64,000 bases of DNA, from positions 1 through 64,000 of the forward strand of contig JAJXWA010000002.1 of assembly GCA_021781795.1 (NCBI GenBank), in the 5' to 3' direction. The notes under the pieces were generated by a model, which saw nothing but the letters and a program-made list of their open reading frames with translations, had not been told where the DNA came from and searched no databases. The DNA comes from Acidobacteriota bacterium. Lineage in GTDB: Bacteria > Acidobacteriota > Terriglobia > Terriglobales > Acidobacteriaceae. Below, one piece after another: positions 26,596-35,161 of this stretch (position 1 is its first letter; each line of letters opens with the position of its first letter). Position numbers and translations under genes: made by a program.

Positions 26596-26844
26596 ATGAT
26601 TCGTTTGGCGCGCGTCGGCGCGCGGAAGCAACCCTACTACCGCATTGTGGTGATTGAGAAGGATCGCGCGCGCAACGGCCGTTCGATTGAAGTGGTGGGC
26701 ACCTACAATCCACGCACGAATCCCGCCTCAGTGGATCTGAAGCAGGAGAGAATTGCGCACTGGCGCAGCGTGGGCGCACAGCTTTCCCCGACCGTCGCCA
26801 AGATTCTGGAAAAGCATCCTGCGCCCGCCCCGGCGGCAAGCTAA
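26596..26844 (+). CDS. rpsP: 30S ribosomal protein S16
   Basis: 82 aa, full length: MIRLARVGARKQPYYRIVVIEKDRARNGRSIEVVGTYNP is the S16 signature, followed by the DLKQERIAHWRSVGAQLSPTVAKIL segment. A GTG two codons upstream (26590) with GGAA before it could be the actual initiation codon. First gene of the rpsP-khpA-rimM-trmD order common in bacteria. A strong hairpin follows its stop. Confidence 0.97.
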   Translation: MIRLARVGARKQPYYRIVVIEKDRARNGRSIEVVGTYNPRTNPASVDLKQERIAHWRSVGAQLSPTVAKILEKHPAPAPAAS

Positions 26845-26855
26845 CCCTGTGCCAA

Positions 26856-26876
26856 CCTGCCCGGTGGCCGGGCAGG
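26856..26876 (+). terminator. GC-rich hairpin between rpsP and khpA
   Basis: Perfect 9-bp stem CCTGCCCGG / CCGGGCAGG with a 3-base loop, starting 12 bases after the rpsP stop. No T-run follows, so a partial attenuator or mRNA-stabilising stem is as likely as a terminator. Confidence 0.4.
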
Positions 26877-26900
26877 GATCTCCCGGCAGCCGCGATCCTA

Positions 26901-26929
26901 CTGACGCAGGCAGATTCGTGTGCTACTAT
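26901..26929 (+). promoter_or_regulatory. Extended -10 promoter before khpA
   Basis: CTGACG (26901-26906), a 17-base spacer and TACTAT (26924-26929) preceded by TGC, an extended -10. It could start an internal transcript for khpA-rimM-trmD independent of rpsP. Confidence 0.5.
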
Positions 26930-26984
26930 TCGCGCACGATCCAAACAGTGGTACGCTTGGACGTATTTGGTCAGAGGCAAGTTC

Positions 26985-27254
26985 ATGACCCCCAAAGATA
27001 TGGTCGCCGTCGAAGAGCTGGTCCGTGAAATTGCGCGGGCCCTGGTGGATGATCCGGCAGCAGTCGAAGTGCAATCAGTGGATCGAGACGAAAGCACGGT
27101 TCTCAAGCTTCGGGTTGCACCGCAGGACGTCGGCAAGGTGATTGGGAAACAAGGGCGGACTGCGCGCTCCGTTCGAACGCTTCTCGGGGCTGTCAGCATG
27201 AAGCTGCATCACCGTTACACGCTCGACATTCTCGAAGAGGACGATGAAGGATAA
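26985..27254 (+). CDS. khpA: KH-domain RNA-binding protein KhpA
   Basis: 89 aa from the ATG at 26985 (AGAGG nine bases upstream). LVREIARALVDDPAAVEVQSV is followed by the KH core RVAPQDVGKVIGKQGRTARSVRTLL, with the RNA-gripping GKQG loop, and ends LHHRYTLDILEEDDE. In other bacteria KhpA (YlqC) works with KhpB in post-transcriptional control of cell division and elongation. Its place between rpsP and rimM is conventional. Confidence 0.92.
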   Translation: MTPKDMVAVEELVREIARALVDDPAAVEVQSVDRDESTVLKLRVAPQDVGKVIGKQGRTARSVRTLLGAVSMKLHHRYTLDILEEDDEG

Positions 27255-27280
27255 CGCCAGGCACCCAGACCGACTTCGCT

Positions 27281-27868
27281 ATGCCTGAATTTATCCCCAT
27301 AGAGGAGCGCGAGTGGGTCTGGCTCGCCCGGATTCGTCACCCTCAGGGCCGAAGGGGAGAAGTCTTCGCCGAGATCCTGACCGACTTCCCTGAGAAATTC
27401 TCGGATCGCAGGCAACTTGTGCTCGTCCGCGAAGACCAGCCCCACAAGCCGCGGAAGGTCGAACTGCACAATCATTGGCTGCATAAGGGCGGGGTGGTGC
27501 TTCACTTTGATGGCATCGACTCCATCAGCGCGGCCGAAGAGCTATCCGGACTGGTCGTAGCCATCCCGCGCGCGCAGCGCGTTTCCCTGGGCAACGACGA
27601 AGCCTATATCGGTGATCTCATCGGGTGCACACTCGTTGACATCGCGCACAGAAAATCCCCTCAGGAAGCTCCTCAGACCGTCGGCGTGATTCAGAATGTA
27701 GACAGGACCGCTGGGCCGGTTGCTCTGCTCATCGTTCGGAATGGTTCCGAAGAGGTGCTTGTACCGTTTGCCCGGAGTTATCTGCGCCGCCTGGACCTTG
27801 AGGCGAAGCGTGTCGAGATGGACTTGCCGGAAGGATTGGTTGAACTCAACCGACCCGGCCAGCAATAA
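27281..27868 (+). CDS. rimM: Ribosome maturation factor RimM
   Basis: 195 aa. The N-terminal barrel (WVWLARIRHPQGRRGEVFAEILTDFPEKF) and C-terminal PRC-type barrel (YIGDLIGCTLVD... GVIQNVDRTAGPVALLIVRNGSEEVLVPFARSYLRRLDLEAKRVEMDLPEGLVEL) are both present. Assists 30S head assembly by acting near S19. Starts 26 bases after khpA and is followed by trmD. Confidence 0.95.
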   Translation: MPEFIPIEEREWVWLARIRHPQGRRGEVFAEILTDFPEKFSDRRQLVLVREDQPHKPRKVELHNHWLHKGGVVLHFDGIDSISAAEELSGLVVAIPRAQRVSLGNDEAYIGDLIGCTLVDIAHRKSPQEAPQTVGVIQNVDRTAGPVALLIVRNGSEEVLVPFARSYLRRLDLEAKRVEMDLPEGLVELNRPGQQ

Positions 27869-27924
27869 CGTGCATTGAGCCGAGCCGGCAAGCGGCCTGC
27901 GGACAGCTTGCATTTGAGATTTCT

Positions 27925-28752
27925 ATGCGCTTCGACATCCTGACCATCTTTCCCGGCTTCTTTGCCGGAGTCTTCGACCACGGCGTGGTGCGCCGAGCTC
28001 AGGCGAACAGCCTGATTCAGATCCAAGTACATGATTTGAGGGCATTTGCACACGACTGGCATCGCACCGTGGACGACCGCCCTTTCGGCGGCGGCGAGGG
28101 GATGGTCCTCAAGCCGGAACCCCTGGCGGAAGCACTCGAATCACTGGGAGTGCCGCGAAAGGCCGCGGACATGAAGCGCGAACCAGCGCCGCCTGCGACC
28201 AAGGTCGTCCTGCTCTCGGCGCAGGGCCGGCCATTTACCCAGGCCATGGCGCGCAACTTCGCCACCGCCGAGCGCATCGTCCTGCTCTGCGGGCGCTACG
28301 AAGGCATCGACGAGCGCATTAATCAGCTCTATTGCGATATCGAGCTCTCGATCGGCGATTATGTTTTAAGCGGCGGCGAACTAGCCGCGGCTGTGGTCAT
28401 TGACGCCACCATGCGCAACCTGCCTGGAGTGCTTGGCAACGAAGCTTCAAGGGAGTACGAGAGCTTTGGCGTGCCAGACGCCGAGTTGGCCGCCAATGCA
28501 TCGGGCGTTCCGCGCTCTCAACATGGCGCAGGCGGCCTGCTCGACTACCCGCATTACACGAGGCCCGCGGAGTTTGGCGGCGTAGAGGTACCCGAAGTTC
28601 TTCTCAGTGGCGACCACAGTCAGATTCGCCGCTGGAGGCGGGAGCAACAGCTTCGCAAAACGCTGCAAAACCGGCCAGATCTGCTGGAACGCGCCGTTCT
28701 GACCGATGAAGATCGTAAGGTGCTCGGGAGAATCCGATCAAATTTTGAATGA
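27925..28752 (+). CDS. trmD: tRNA (guanine37-N1)-methyltransferase
   Basis: 275 aa, typical size. MRFDILTIFPGFFAGVFDHGVVRRAQ, DDRPFGGGEGMVLKPEP, LLCGRYEGIDERI and IGDYVLSGGELAAAVVIDA are the SPOUT-knot SAM-binding and catalytic segments of TrmD, and LLDYPHYTRPAEFGGVEVPEVLLSGDH closes the conserved core. Methylates G37 of tRNAs to prevent +1 frameshifting. Confidence 0.96.
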   Translation: MRFDILTIFPGFFAGVFDHGVVRRAQANSLIQIQVHDLRAFAHDWHRTVDDRPFGGGEGMVLKPEPLAEALESLGVPRKAADMKREPAPPATKVVLLSAQGRPFTQAMARNFATAERIVLLCGRYEGIDERINQLYCDIELSIGDYVLSGGELAAAVVIDATMRNLPGVLGNEASREYESFGVPDAELAANASGVPRSQHGAGGLLDYPHYTRPAEFGGVEVPEVLLSGDHSQIRRWRREQQLRKTLQNRPDLLERAVLTDEDRKVLGRIRSNFE

Positions 28753-28756
28753 AAGC

Positions 28757-29323
28757 ATGGCCATGCAGTTCAGGGTGATTGTTGATTCGGGCTTGGCAAT
28801 GAGTTGGATCGTGTTTCTCGTCGCACTGGTCAAGGCACGCCCATGGACCCGGGTGCGCGATCTGGGCGGCAGGCCGACTGAAGCCAGATGGGGAACCGTT
28901 CTCATCGTGGCGGGATTGGCAATTCTCCTGATCCCCTACTGGCCCCCGGGGGCGCATCTCTCTGCAGCCAGTCTCGAAATCTCCATCGGCCTGGCTGCCC
29001 TCTCATGCCTTCTTAGCATATGGGCGATGATTTCCACGCGCGGCGCACGCTGGTCGCCGGCCGATTGCATGCGTCCTCAGTTGCCCCGGACTGGGCTTCA
29101 TAGCATTGTGCGTCATCCCGTGTACACTGCCCTGATCGTTCAGGCTTTCGCCACCGCCACGGCCCTTAGTTGGTGGCTCTGGATGTTTGCCGGTATGTTC
29201 TTTGTCATTCTTGGGGTCGATCTCCGCGCCACCGCAGACGACCTCATCCTGGCCGATATTTTTCAGGATGAGTTTCTCGAATATCAGTCTGGAACCAAGT
29301 TGTTCTTGCCGTGGCTGCACTGA
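28757..29323 (+). CDS. ICMT-like membrane methyltransferase family protein
   Basis: 188 aa with four to five hydrophobic helices. The conserved C-terminal module is HSIVRHPVYTALIVQAFATA followed by DLRATADDLILADIFQDEFLEYQ, matching the RHPxY and Glu/Asp-rich SAM-site layout of isoprenylcysteine carboxyl methyltransferase/PEMT-like proteins. Substrate unknown. It begins 4 bases after trmD and is inserted between trmD and rplS, genes normally adjacent. Alternative start at 28763. Confidence 0.75.
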   Translation: MAMQFRVIVDSGLAMSWIVFLVALVKARPWTRVRDLGGRPTEARWGTVLIVAGLAILLIPYWPPGAHLSAASLEISIGLAALSCLLSIWAMISTRGARWSPADCMRPQLPRTGLHSIVRHPVYTALIVQAFATATALSWWLWMFAGMFFVILGVDLRATADDLILADIFQDEFLEYQSGTKLFLPWLH

Positions 29324-29381
29324 TCCATCTTTTTCAGCACCGGACAAACTGCCACCGTACCCTGCTACATGCTCTGGCAGG

Positions 29382-29410
29382 TTCGCATTCGAGGACGTTT
29401 CTCTGATAAA
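29382..29410 (+). promoter_or_regulatory. Putative promoter of rplS
   Basis: TTCGCA (29382-29387), 17-base spacer, GATAAA (29405-29410), about 35 bases before the rplS start, which has its own GGAAG ribosome site. Confidence 0.4.
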
Positions 29411-29444
29411 CTGAAAACTCTGAGTTCAAACGCAGGAAGAAACC

Positions 29445-29810
29445 ATGTCTATTCATCCAGTGATGCAGCGCCTGGCCGACAAGCTCAAGCGCACCGATTT
29501 GCCGGAGTTTGTTCCCGGCGACCAGATTCGTGTTCAGGTAAAGATCAAGGAAGGCGACAAGGAACGCCTCCAGGCCTTTGAGGGCCTTGTGATCGCCATT
29601 AACCGCGGCGCACAGGGAACCTTCACAGTTCGCAAGATGAGCTTTGGCCAGGGCGTCGAGCGCATCTTTCCCTTCAACTCCAAGGTGATCGACAAGATTG
29701 AGAAGGTGCGCAGCTACAAGGTGCGCCGCTCCAAGCTCTTCTACATTCGCGGTCTCCGCGGCAAGGCTGCCCGCCTCAAGGAAGTCGAGCACGTCGCGGC
29801 GAAGGCGTAG
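29445..29810 (+). CDS. rplS: 50S ribosomal protein L19
   Basis: 121 aa. The opening [30 protein letters not shown], then [19 protein letters not shown] and the [20 protein letters not shown] tail are all L19 hallmarks. L19 lies at the 30S-50S interface. It appears to have its own promoter and is followed by a strong hairpin. Confidence 0.97.
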   Translation: MSIHPVMQRLADKLKRTDLPEFVPGDQIRVQVKIKEGDKERLQAFEGLVIAINRGAQGTFTVRKMSFGQGVERIFPFNSKVIDKIEKVRSYKVRRSKLFYIRGLRGKAARLKEVEHVAAKA

Positions 29811-29832
29811 CCCCTACCTTCCTTTCAACGTC

Positions 29833-29863
29833 CAGACCCTCCGGCCCTTGGCTGGGGGGTCTG
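29833..29863 (+). terminator. Long hairpin between rplS and rnhB
   Basis: A 14-bp stem CAGACCCTCCGGCC / GGCTGGGGGGTCTG (two G-T pairs) around a 3-base loop, followed by CTCTTTAT. It probably limits read-through from rplS into rnhB. Confidence 0.65.
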
Positions 29864-29880
29864 CTCTTTATACTGCGCTT

Positions 29881-30513
29881 ATGGCTGCTGCATCCGCATG
29901 TGGATGGAAGTTTGAGGACAAGGCGAAAGAGCGCGGCGCGCAATCCATTGCCGGCGTGGATGAAGTAGGCAGGGGCCCGCTCTTCGGCCCGGTGGTCGCA
30001 GCCGCAGTCATCCTGCCCATGGGTTGCAGCCTCGCCGGACTCAACGACTCGAAACAACTGCGTGAGAACCAGCGGGAACGTCTTTCAGAGGAGATCCGCG
30101 CGGTGGCGCTGAGTTGGGCGGTCGCCGCGGTCGATGCCGCCACCATTGATCGAATTAATATCCGCCAGGCTTCGCTGTTGGCCATGCGCGATGCGGTCAG
30201 CCAGCTGCTGCCCTGCCCGGATTTCCTGCTGATAGACGGCCGCGACACCATAGCGTGGAGTGGCCCACAGATGGCCATTATCAAAGGGGACGCCACGAGC
30301 CTTTCCATCGCCGCGGCCAGCGTGCTGGCGAAGGTCCACCGAGATCAGCTGCTGGTCACGCTCGACCGCGAGTACCCCGGCTATGGGCTGGCAAAGCACA
30401 AGGGCTATCCCTGCCCGGCCCACATCGCCGCCCTCCAGAGTCTGGGTCCCACGCCTCTGCATCGCAGGAGCTTTCGCCCTGTGGCGCTCGCCGCGCAGGC
30501 GCATAACGGCTGA
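29881..30513 (+). CDS. rnhB: Ribonuclease HII
   Basis: 210 aa from 29881. SIAGVDEVGRGPLFGPVVAAAVIL supplies the Asp-Glu pair, then LNDSKQLRENQRERL, FLLIDGRDT (third acidic residue), IIKGDATSLSIAAASVLAKVHRDQLL (fourth acidic residue) and YGLAKHKGYPCPAHIAAL, all RNase HII motifs. Removes RNA, including single ribonucleotides, from DNA. Convergent with msrQ, only three bases apart. Confidence 0.95.
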   Translation: MAAASACGWKFEDKAKERGAQSIAGVDEVGRGPLFGPVVAAAVILPMGCSLAGLNDSKQLRENQRERLSEEIRAVALSWAVAAVDAATIDRINIRQASLLAMRDAVSQLLPCPDFLLIDGRDTIAWSGPQMAIIKGDATSLSIAAASVLAKVHRDQLLVTLDREYPGYGLAKHKGYPCPAHIAALQSLGPTPLHRRSFRPVALAAQAHNG

Positions 30514-30516
30514 CGG

Positions 30517-31173
30517 CTACACACGCGCCGCTTTCGCCGCCGGCGTCGGCTTGCGCCGCTGCGCAAGGGCCAGAACCGGCCTCGCGAGAAGCAGGCCTCC
30601 AAGAATCATCGTGATGGTCATAGGCGTGAGCACACCAGGCTTCACCTGCCACCAGTAATGAATCACGCCACAGACAGCAGCAACATAGACCAGCTTGTGC
30701 AGCCGGTTCCAGCGCGCCCCACCGAGCTTGCGGATCGCCCAGTTCGTGGATGTGGCTGCGAGCGGCAGCAACAGCAGCCACGCCAGCATACCCACGGTGA
30801 TGTAGCGCCGCTTGACCACGTCCGCTTCCATCGCGTGCAGGTCGAACCCCGCATACAGCGCAATCCACGTGGCAAGATGAAGCGTTGCATAAAAGAAGGC
30901 AAACAGGCCCAGAAGCCTCCGAAAGCGAATGAGCCAGGCGAGCTTCGGAAACAGCCTCCGCAGAGGGGAGATGGCGAGCGAGATGGTGAGCAGGCGCAGC
31001 GTCACCAGACCAGTGGTAAAGGTGATGGTCTCCGTGGGGTCGGGTCCCAGCGTGTTGGACACGGCATGAGCGACCAGCCACGCCAGCGGACCAAGGCATG
31101 CAGCCCAGACAATAACTTTGATCAGGACAATAGTTGAGCGCTTCATCGCGTTTGGAAAAGACTGCGCAGACAC
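30517..31173 (-). CDS. msrQ: MsrQ heme-binding membrane subunit of methionine sulfoxide reductase
   Basis: 218 aa, six hydrophobic helices. Family segments RLLGLFAFFYATLHLATWIALYAGFD, GMLAWLLLLPLAATS, GGARWNRLHKLVYVAAVCGVIHYWWQVK contain the heme-ligand histidines. Passes electrons from the quinone pool to periplasmic MsrP to repair oxidised methionine in envelope proteins. Starts eight bases after msrP on the same strand. Confidence 0.93.
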   Translation of the reverse strand: MSAQSFPNAMKRSTIVLIKVIVWAACLGPLAWLVAHAVSNTLGPDPTETITFTTGLVTLRLLTISLAISPLRRLFPKLAWLIRFRRLLGLFAFFYATLHLATWIALYAGFDLHAMEADVVKRRYITVGMLAWLLLLPLAATSTNWAIRKLGGARWNRLHKLVYVAAVCGVIHYWWQVKPGVLTPMTITMILGGLLLARPVLALAQRRKPTPAAKAARV

Positions 31174-31181
31174 GAGCGCAA

Positions 31182-32165
31182 TCAGAAATCCCTCTTCAGA
31201 TTCATACCATCATAGAGGGAGGCGACCTGGTCTCCGTAGCCGTTGAACATCAGTGTGGTGCGGCGCTGTGCATAGAAGGGCAGACCAATGCGGCGCTCAA
31301 CCTTCTGGCTCCAGCGCGGATGATCCACGTTGGGATTGACGTTGGAGTAGAAGCCGTACTCATTGGGTGCCTGCTCGTTCCATGTGGTCGGCGGCTGGCG
31401 ATCCACGAACCTCACCCGCACAATTGATTTCGCGGACTTGAAACCGTACTTCCAGGGAACCACAATTCGGACCGGCGCCCCATTCTGGTTGGGCAGCACC
31501 TCGCCATAAAGCCCGAAGGTGAGCAGAGCGAGCGGATTCATTGCCTCATCCATCCGCAAGCCCTCGGAGTAAGGCCATTGAATCGTTGTCTGCGACGCCC
31601 ACCTTTCGACACGCGAATCATAGTAAGAGAGGAACTGCACATAGCGGGCGTTGCTCAACGGCTCGCACTGCTTGATGAATTCCGACAACGAATATCCCAC
31701 CCACGGGATGACCATGCTCCATGCCTCGACACAGCGATGCCGATAGACACGCTCCTCCAGAGGCCGCAGCTTCAAGAGCGCTTCAATGTCGAAGGTCTTC
31801 GGCTCTTTCACCAGCCCATCCACGCGGATTGACCAAGGCGCTGTGGGCAGCGCACCCGCATTCTGCGCCGGCTCGTTCTTCTGCACGCCAAATTCGTAGT
31901 AGTTGTTGAACGTCGTGACATCCTGATAGCTGGTGAGCTGTTCGCCCGTCGTCGTCAAAGGACTGGGAACGGTCTGCAGCTTGGTCCCTGCGAAGACGCT
32001 TGTTCCCGGAGAAAACACGTCGGCTAAGCTGCGGATACCCAGCGCAACTGCTCCTGCCGCAGCCAGCCCTGATGCAGCTCCTCGCAGGAACCGCCGACGA
32101 TTCAGGTATTGATCTTTGGGAGTAATTTCCGAAGACGGAATTAAAGTTGGTTTGCCGATAAGCAT
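31182..32165 (-). CDS. msrP: MsrP molybdopterin catalytic subunit of periplasmic methionine sulfoxide reductase
   Basis: 327 aa. Tat-type signal [21 protein letters not shown] (from residue 22). [23 protein letters not shown] includes Cys145, the likely molybdenum ligand. The remainder ([55 protein letters not shown]) matches YedY/MsrP. Reduces protein methionine sulfoxide in the periplasm with MsrQ. A MoaB/MogA-type molybdenum-cofactor gene lies 2 kb upstream. Confidence 0.95.
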   Translation of the reverse strand: MLIGKPTLIPSSEITPKDQYLNRRRFLRGAASGLAAAGAVALGIRSLADVFSPGTSVFAGTKLQTVPSPLTTTGEQLTSYQDVTTFNNYYEFGVQKNEPAQNAGALPTAPWSIRVDGLVKEPKTFDIEALLKLRPLEERVYRHRCVEAWSMVIPWVGYSLSEFIKQCEPLSNARYVQFLSYYDSRVERWASQTTIQWPYSEGLRMDEAMNPLALLTFGLYGEVLPNQNGAPVRIVVPWKYGFKSAKSIVRVRFVDRQPPTTWNEQAPNEYGFYSNVNPNVDHPRWSQKVERRIGLPFYAQRRTTLMFNGYGDQVASLYDGMNLKRDF

Positions 32166-32305
32166 AAGACGACCTCGCGTGGGGGGAAGAATCCACTCGC
32201 CTCATTAGACACGAATCCTGCCCTTGGCGTTACACAGATTCGTCCAAACCTTCATCCGATGAAAGGTAGCCGAAGGCGAGGAGACGGCGACCGGAACGGA
32301 CCGTA

Positions 32306-33427
32306 TCAGGCCCTCGGCTTGGTCGGGCGTGCTGGCTCTTTGTTCATTCTGGCTGGCAGGCTCCCCGGCGGGAACGCCGTGGACTGCCGCACCACAATTT
32401 GGGTCGAGATGGGCCACTCCTTCTGCTTCGCTTTGGGGTGATCCGGCTCGATGCCTGCGCGCAGCGCCTCAATGGCCGCAGCCGCCAGAGACTTGCAGGA
32501 CATCTGCACGGTCGTGAGTGGGGGCAGCATGAACTGGGCCAGATGGATATCGTCGAAGCCCACGACGGAGATGTCCTGAGGCACCTTCAGCGGAGTCCGG
32601 TAGATGGCATGCAGCGCCCCGATGGCGGTCATATCGTTCGAGCACATTACGGCAGTCGGCAGATCGCCCCGCTCCAGGAGCCGCTCCATTGCCGCGATGC
32701 CGCCCTCCATGGTGTGCGTGCCTTCCACAAGATGCTCCGCCGGCACATGAATTCCGATCTCGGTCATTGCCCGCAAAAAGGCCTCACGGCGCACCCTGGG
32801 CGAGCGCTGTTCGAGCGGGCCGCTGATGAAGGCAATCTTTCTGTGACCGAGCGCGGCCAGGTGCTGCACTCCCTGCCGAATCCCCTCCGCATAATCCACC
32901 TTCAGCACATGGATGTTCGGGAGGCCCGGTCCCGCATCGACAAAGACAAGAGGAAACTCGCGTTCCACCAGCTTCTTCACCAGGTCTTCTTCCACGCCAA
33001 AGGTCATGACGGCAACTCCATCCACGTTGCGCTGCAGCAGTCGGCGCATCAGGCTCTCCGTGCGCGCGGAATCGTAGTTCGTGGAGCCGATCAGCACCTC
33101 GTAACCCTGCGCCGTGGCCAGGTTTTCAAACTCCTGCACCAGCTCTGGGAAGAATGGGTTGGTGATTTCGGAGACGATGAGGCCCAGCAGGTGGCTGCGC
33201 CCCGAAACTAACGCGCGAGCCTGCGTGTTCGGCAGATAACCGACCTCGTCGATGGCCTTCCAGACACGCCGCGCCAGCTCCGGGTCCACGGTGGGGATCC
33301 GGTTCACAGCGCGAGAGACGGTGGCAATCGAAACCCCAGCACGCTGGGCCACATCACGAATGCTCACGGAACCGGGGCGCTTTCGCTCTGAGGACTGATT
33401 TCTGGAATGACTCACGGATGCAATCAT
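32306..33427 (-). CDS. LacI family transcriptional regulator
   Basis: 373 aa from 33427. Helix-turn-helix SIRDVAQRAGVSIATVSRAVN (22-42), hinge helix YLPNTQARALVSGRSHLLGLIV, then a periplasmic-binding-protein-like sensor domain (RKIAFISGPLEQRSPRVRREAF, AVMCSNDMTAIGALHAIY, DISVVGFDDIHLAQFMLPPLTTV). Likely represses carbohydrate-uptake genes. AAGGAG sits unusually close (one base) to this ATG, so a GTG at 33415 is possible. A LacI-type operator match lies 145 bases upstream (33571), suggesting autoregulation; a better match lies before the outer-membrane gene at 53179. Confidence 0.9.
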   Translation of the reverse strand: MIASVSHSRNQSSERKRPGSVSIRDVAQRAGVSIATVSRAVNRIPTVDPELARRVWKAIDEVGYLPNTQARALVSGRSHLLGLIVSEITNPFFPELVQEFENLATAQGYEVLIGSTNYDSARTESLMRRLLQRNVDGVAVMTFGVEEDLVKKLVEREFPLVFVDAGPGLPNIHVLKVDYAEGIRQGVQHLAALGHRKIAFISGPLEQRSPRVRREAFLRAMTEIGIHVPAEHLVEGTHTMEGGIAAMERLLERGDLPTAVMCSNDMTAIGALHAIYRTPLKVPQDISVVGFDDIHLAQFMLPPLTTVQMSCKSLAAAAIEALRAGIEPDHPKAKQKEWPISTQIVVRQSTAFPPGSLPARMNKEPARPTKPRA

Positions 33428-33570
33428 ACTCCTTCTTTTCTCTTGTTTCTCTGGGAAAGCCGGAGAGTAGTTCCACGAGACAACGACGAGAAAGTGCTGA
33501 TTTATTGCAGCTTTTTCCGAATGCAACCTGCTTCAAGCAGCAATTGCAGATGCGGTCCATGCGCGATTGC

Positions 33571-33584
33571 GGTAAGCGTTTGCT
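33571..33584 (-). promoter_or_regulatory. LacI-type operator candidate upstream of the LacI gene
   Basis: GGTAAGCGTTTGCT matches the LacI-family palindrome TGTRARCGYTYACA at 11 of 14 positions, including the central CG. It sits in the AT-rich stretch upstream of the regulator. The gap 33428-33632 otherwise holds no gene. Confidence 0.4.
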
Positions 33585-33632
33585 TCTTCGGTCATGGGCA
33601 AGGCACCTCATCTCTCCAGTTCACAAATGCAT

Positions 33633-34112
33633 TCAGGGATGTGTCTGCGCGCCCGCCGCCACCTGCAATCCATGGCGCACCAGGTGCAGCACCGCGGCAA
33701 GACTCTCTACTGCTCCGCGGCGGCTTCCAGGCAGATTCAGAATCAGGCTCTCGCCGCGCAACCCCGCGACGCCACGCGACAGCCACGCATACGGATTCCG
33801 CTCGGCGCCAATGGCGCGCATCGCTTCGGCCAGTCCGGGAGCCTGCCGCTCCAGCACGCGCCTTGTCGCCTCAGGAGTACGGTCACGCGGCCCAAGGCCC
33901 GTTCCACCGACCGTGATAATCAACGATGCCCTCTGCCCACACCAGCAGAGCAGCTGGGCACTGATCTGCTCTTCGTCGTCGGGTGTCAGGGCCGTGTCTA
34001 CCTGCGCCTCGGGCCAAGTTTTTCTCAGCAATGCGGTAACCGCAGGCCCAGCTGTGTCCTTCGACTGGCCCTGCGAGCAGCGGTCGGAAACCGTGAGAAC
34101 GCCGATGAGCAT
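33633..34112 (-). CDS. MoaB/MogA-type molybdenum cofactor protein
   Basis: 159 aa. IGVLTVSDRCSQGQSKDTAGP, LIITVGGTGLGPRDRTPEATRRVLERQAPGLAEAMR and RGVAGLRGESLILNLPGSRRGAVESLAAVLHLVRHGL are diagnostic molybdopterin-binding segments. MogA adenylylates molybdopterin before Mo insertion; MoaB may do the same. AAGGA lies 11 bases before 34112. Twenty bases downstream of an exported esterase, on the same strand. MsrP, encoded nearby, is a likely client of the cofactor. Confidence 0.9.
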   Translation of the reverse strand: MLIGVLTVSDRCSQGQSKDTAGPAVTALLRKTWPEAQVDTALTPDDEEQISAQLLCWCGQRASLIITVGGTGLGPRDRTPEATRRVLERQAPGLAEAMRAIGAERNPYAWLSRGVAGLRGESLILNLPGSRRGAVESLAAVLHLVRHGLQVAAGAQTHP

Positions 34113-34131
34113 CAGGATGATTGTCCTTGCA

Positions 34132-35061
34132 TTATGGAGCGGGAGCGGGCAGCACCTTGATGGTGCGCAGCCAGGTATCGACAAGGTCGGGCCAGCCGGT
34201 AATGGGCAACTCAGTCCTGCGCAGCCCATAGCCGTGCCCACCCTCTGAGTACACGTGTAGCTCCGCCGGCACTTTGGCATTCTTGAGCGCCATAAAGTAC
34301 ACGACTGCGTTCTCCACGTGCACCGGGTCATCTTCCGCCTGCAGCACAAAGGTCGGCGGCGTGTCGGCGGTGGGATGAATCTCCGGGTTGGGCGCGAAGT
34401 TCTGGTCTGCCAGCGCCAGGTAGCCGGGATAAATGACCACGGCAAAGTCAGGCCGACAACTGAGTTGGTCGGCGGCATCCACCGGCTCATACAGGCGATG
34501 GTCGTAGTGCGTGCTCACCGCGGCGGCCAGATGCCCTCCGGCAGAAAACCCAAGCACGCCGATCCGATGTGGATCGATGCGCCACTCCGCCGCATGTTCG
34601 CGCGCCAATCCCACGGCTCTCTGCGCATCCTGCAGGGCCGCGAATGATTTTGGATAGGGGCCAGTCTCCGGCACGCGGTATTTGAGCAGCAGACAGGTGA
34701 TTCCCTGCCGGTTGAGCCAATCACAGACTTCCGTACCTTCCAGATCGATGGCGAGGATGCGGTAGCCGCCGCCGGGAAAGACCACAACAGCCGCACCGGT
34801 GTTGTGTCCTTTGGGCGCATACACCGTCAAGGTCGGCTTCACCACATTGCCCAGCCGCATCACGGGTTTGCCCGCAATCAGCTTGTCTTTTGCTGTGGTC
34901 ATATCCGCCTCAGGAGGCATGGTCGGCGGTGCTCCCGGTGCAGCACCGGGCCAGATTGAGATGGTCTCGAGGCCGGGTGCAGGTTGCCACGCCGGCTGCT
35001 GCGCGCCCAGCGTCAGCCCGCCGATGCATGCGGCGCAAACAATGAAGGTGATTCTGAACAT
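34132..35061 (-). CDS. Exported alpha/beta hydrolase (acetyl-xylan-esterase/BD-FAE-like)
   Basis: 309 aa. GGAGG seven bases before 35061 fixes the start and yields a signal peptide (MFRITFIVCAACIGGLTLGAQ). The oxyanion motif FPGGGY (95-100), nucleophile GFSAGG with Ser173, Asp in QAEDDPVH and His in GGHGYGL make a full triad. The early motif SIWPGAAPGAPP is typical of secreted hemicellulose esterases in this family. Probably removes acetyl or feruloyl groups from plant polysaccharides outside the cytoplasm. Confidence 0.85.
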   Translation of the reverse strand: MFRITFIVCAACIGGLTLGAQQPAWQPAPGLETISIWPGAAPGAPPTMPPEADMTTAKDKLIAGKPVMRLGNVVKPTLTVYAPKGHNTGAAVVVFPGGGYRILAIDLEGTEVCDWLNRQGITCLLLKYRVPETGPYPKSFAALQDAQRAVGLAREHAAEWRIDPHRIGVLGFSAGGHLAAAVSTHYDHRLYEPVDAADQLSCRPDFAVVIYPGYLALADQNFAPNPEIHPTADTPPTFVLQAEDDPVHVENAVVYFMALKNAKVPAELHVYSEGGHGYGLRRTELPITGWPDLVDTWLRTIKVLPAPAP

Positions 35062-35161
35062 AGCCAAGCCTCCACAGAGGAAGTGCGCTCCGATGATTGC
35101 ACGCAGCTGGCGCGACGGGCAACTTCGCGCGCGCTTCAAGTGGTGTGCGCAATGAGCGACT

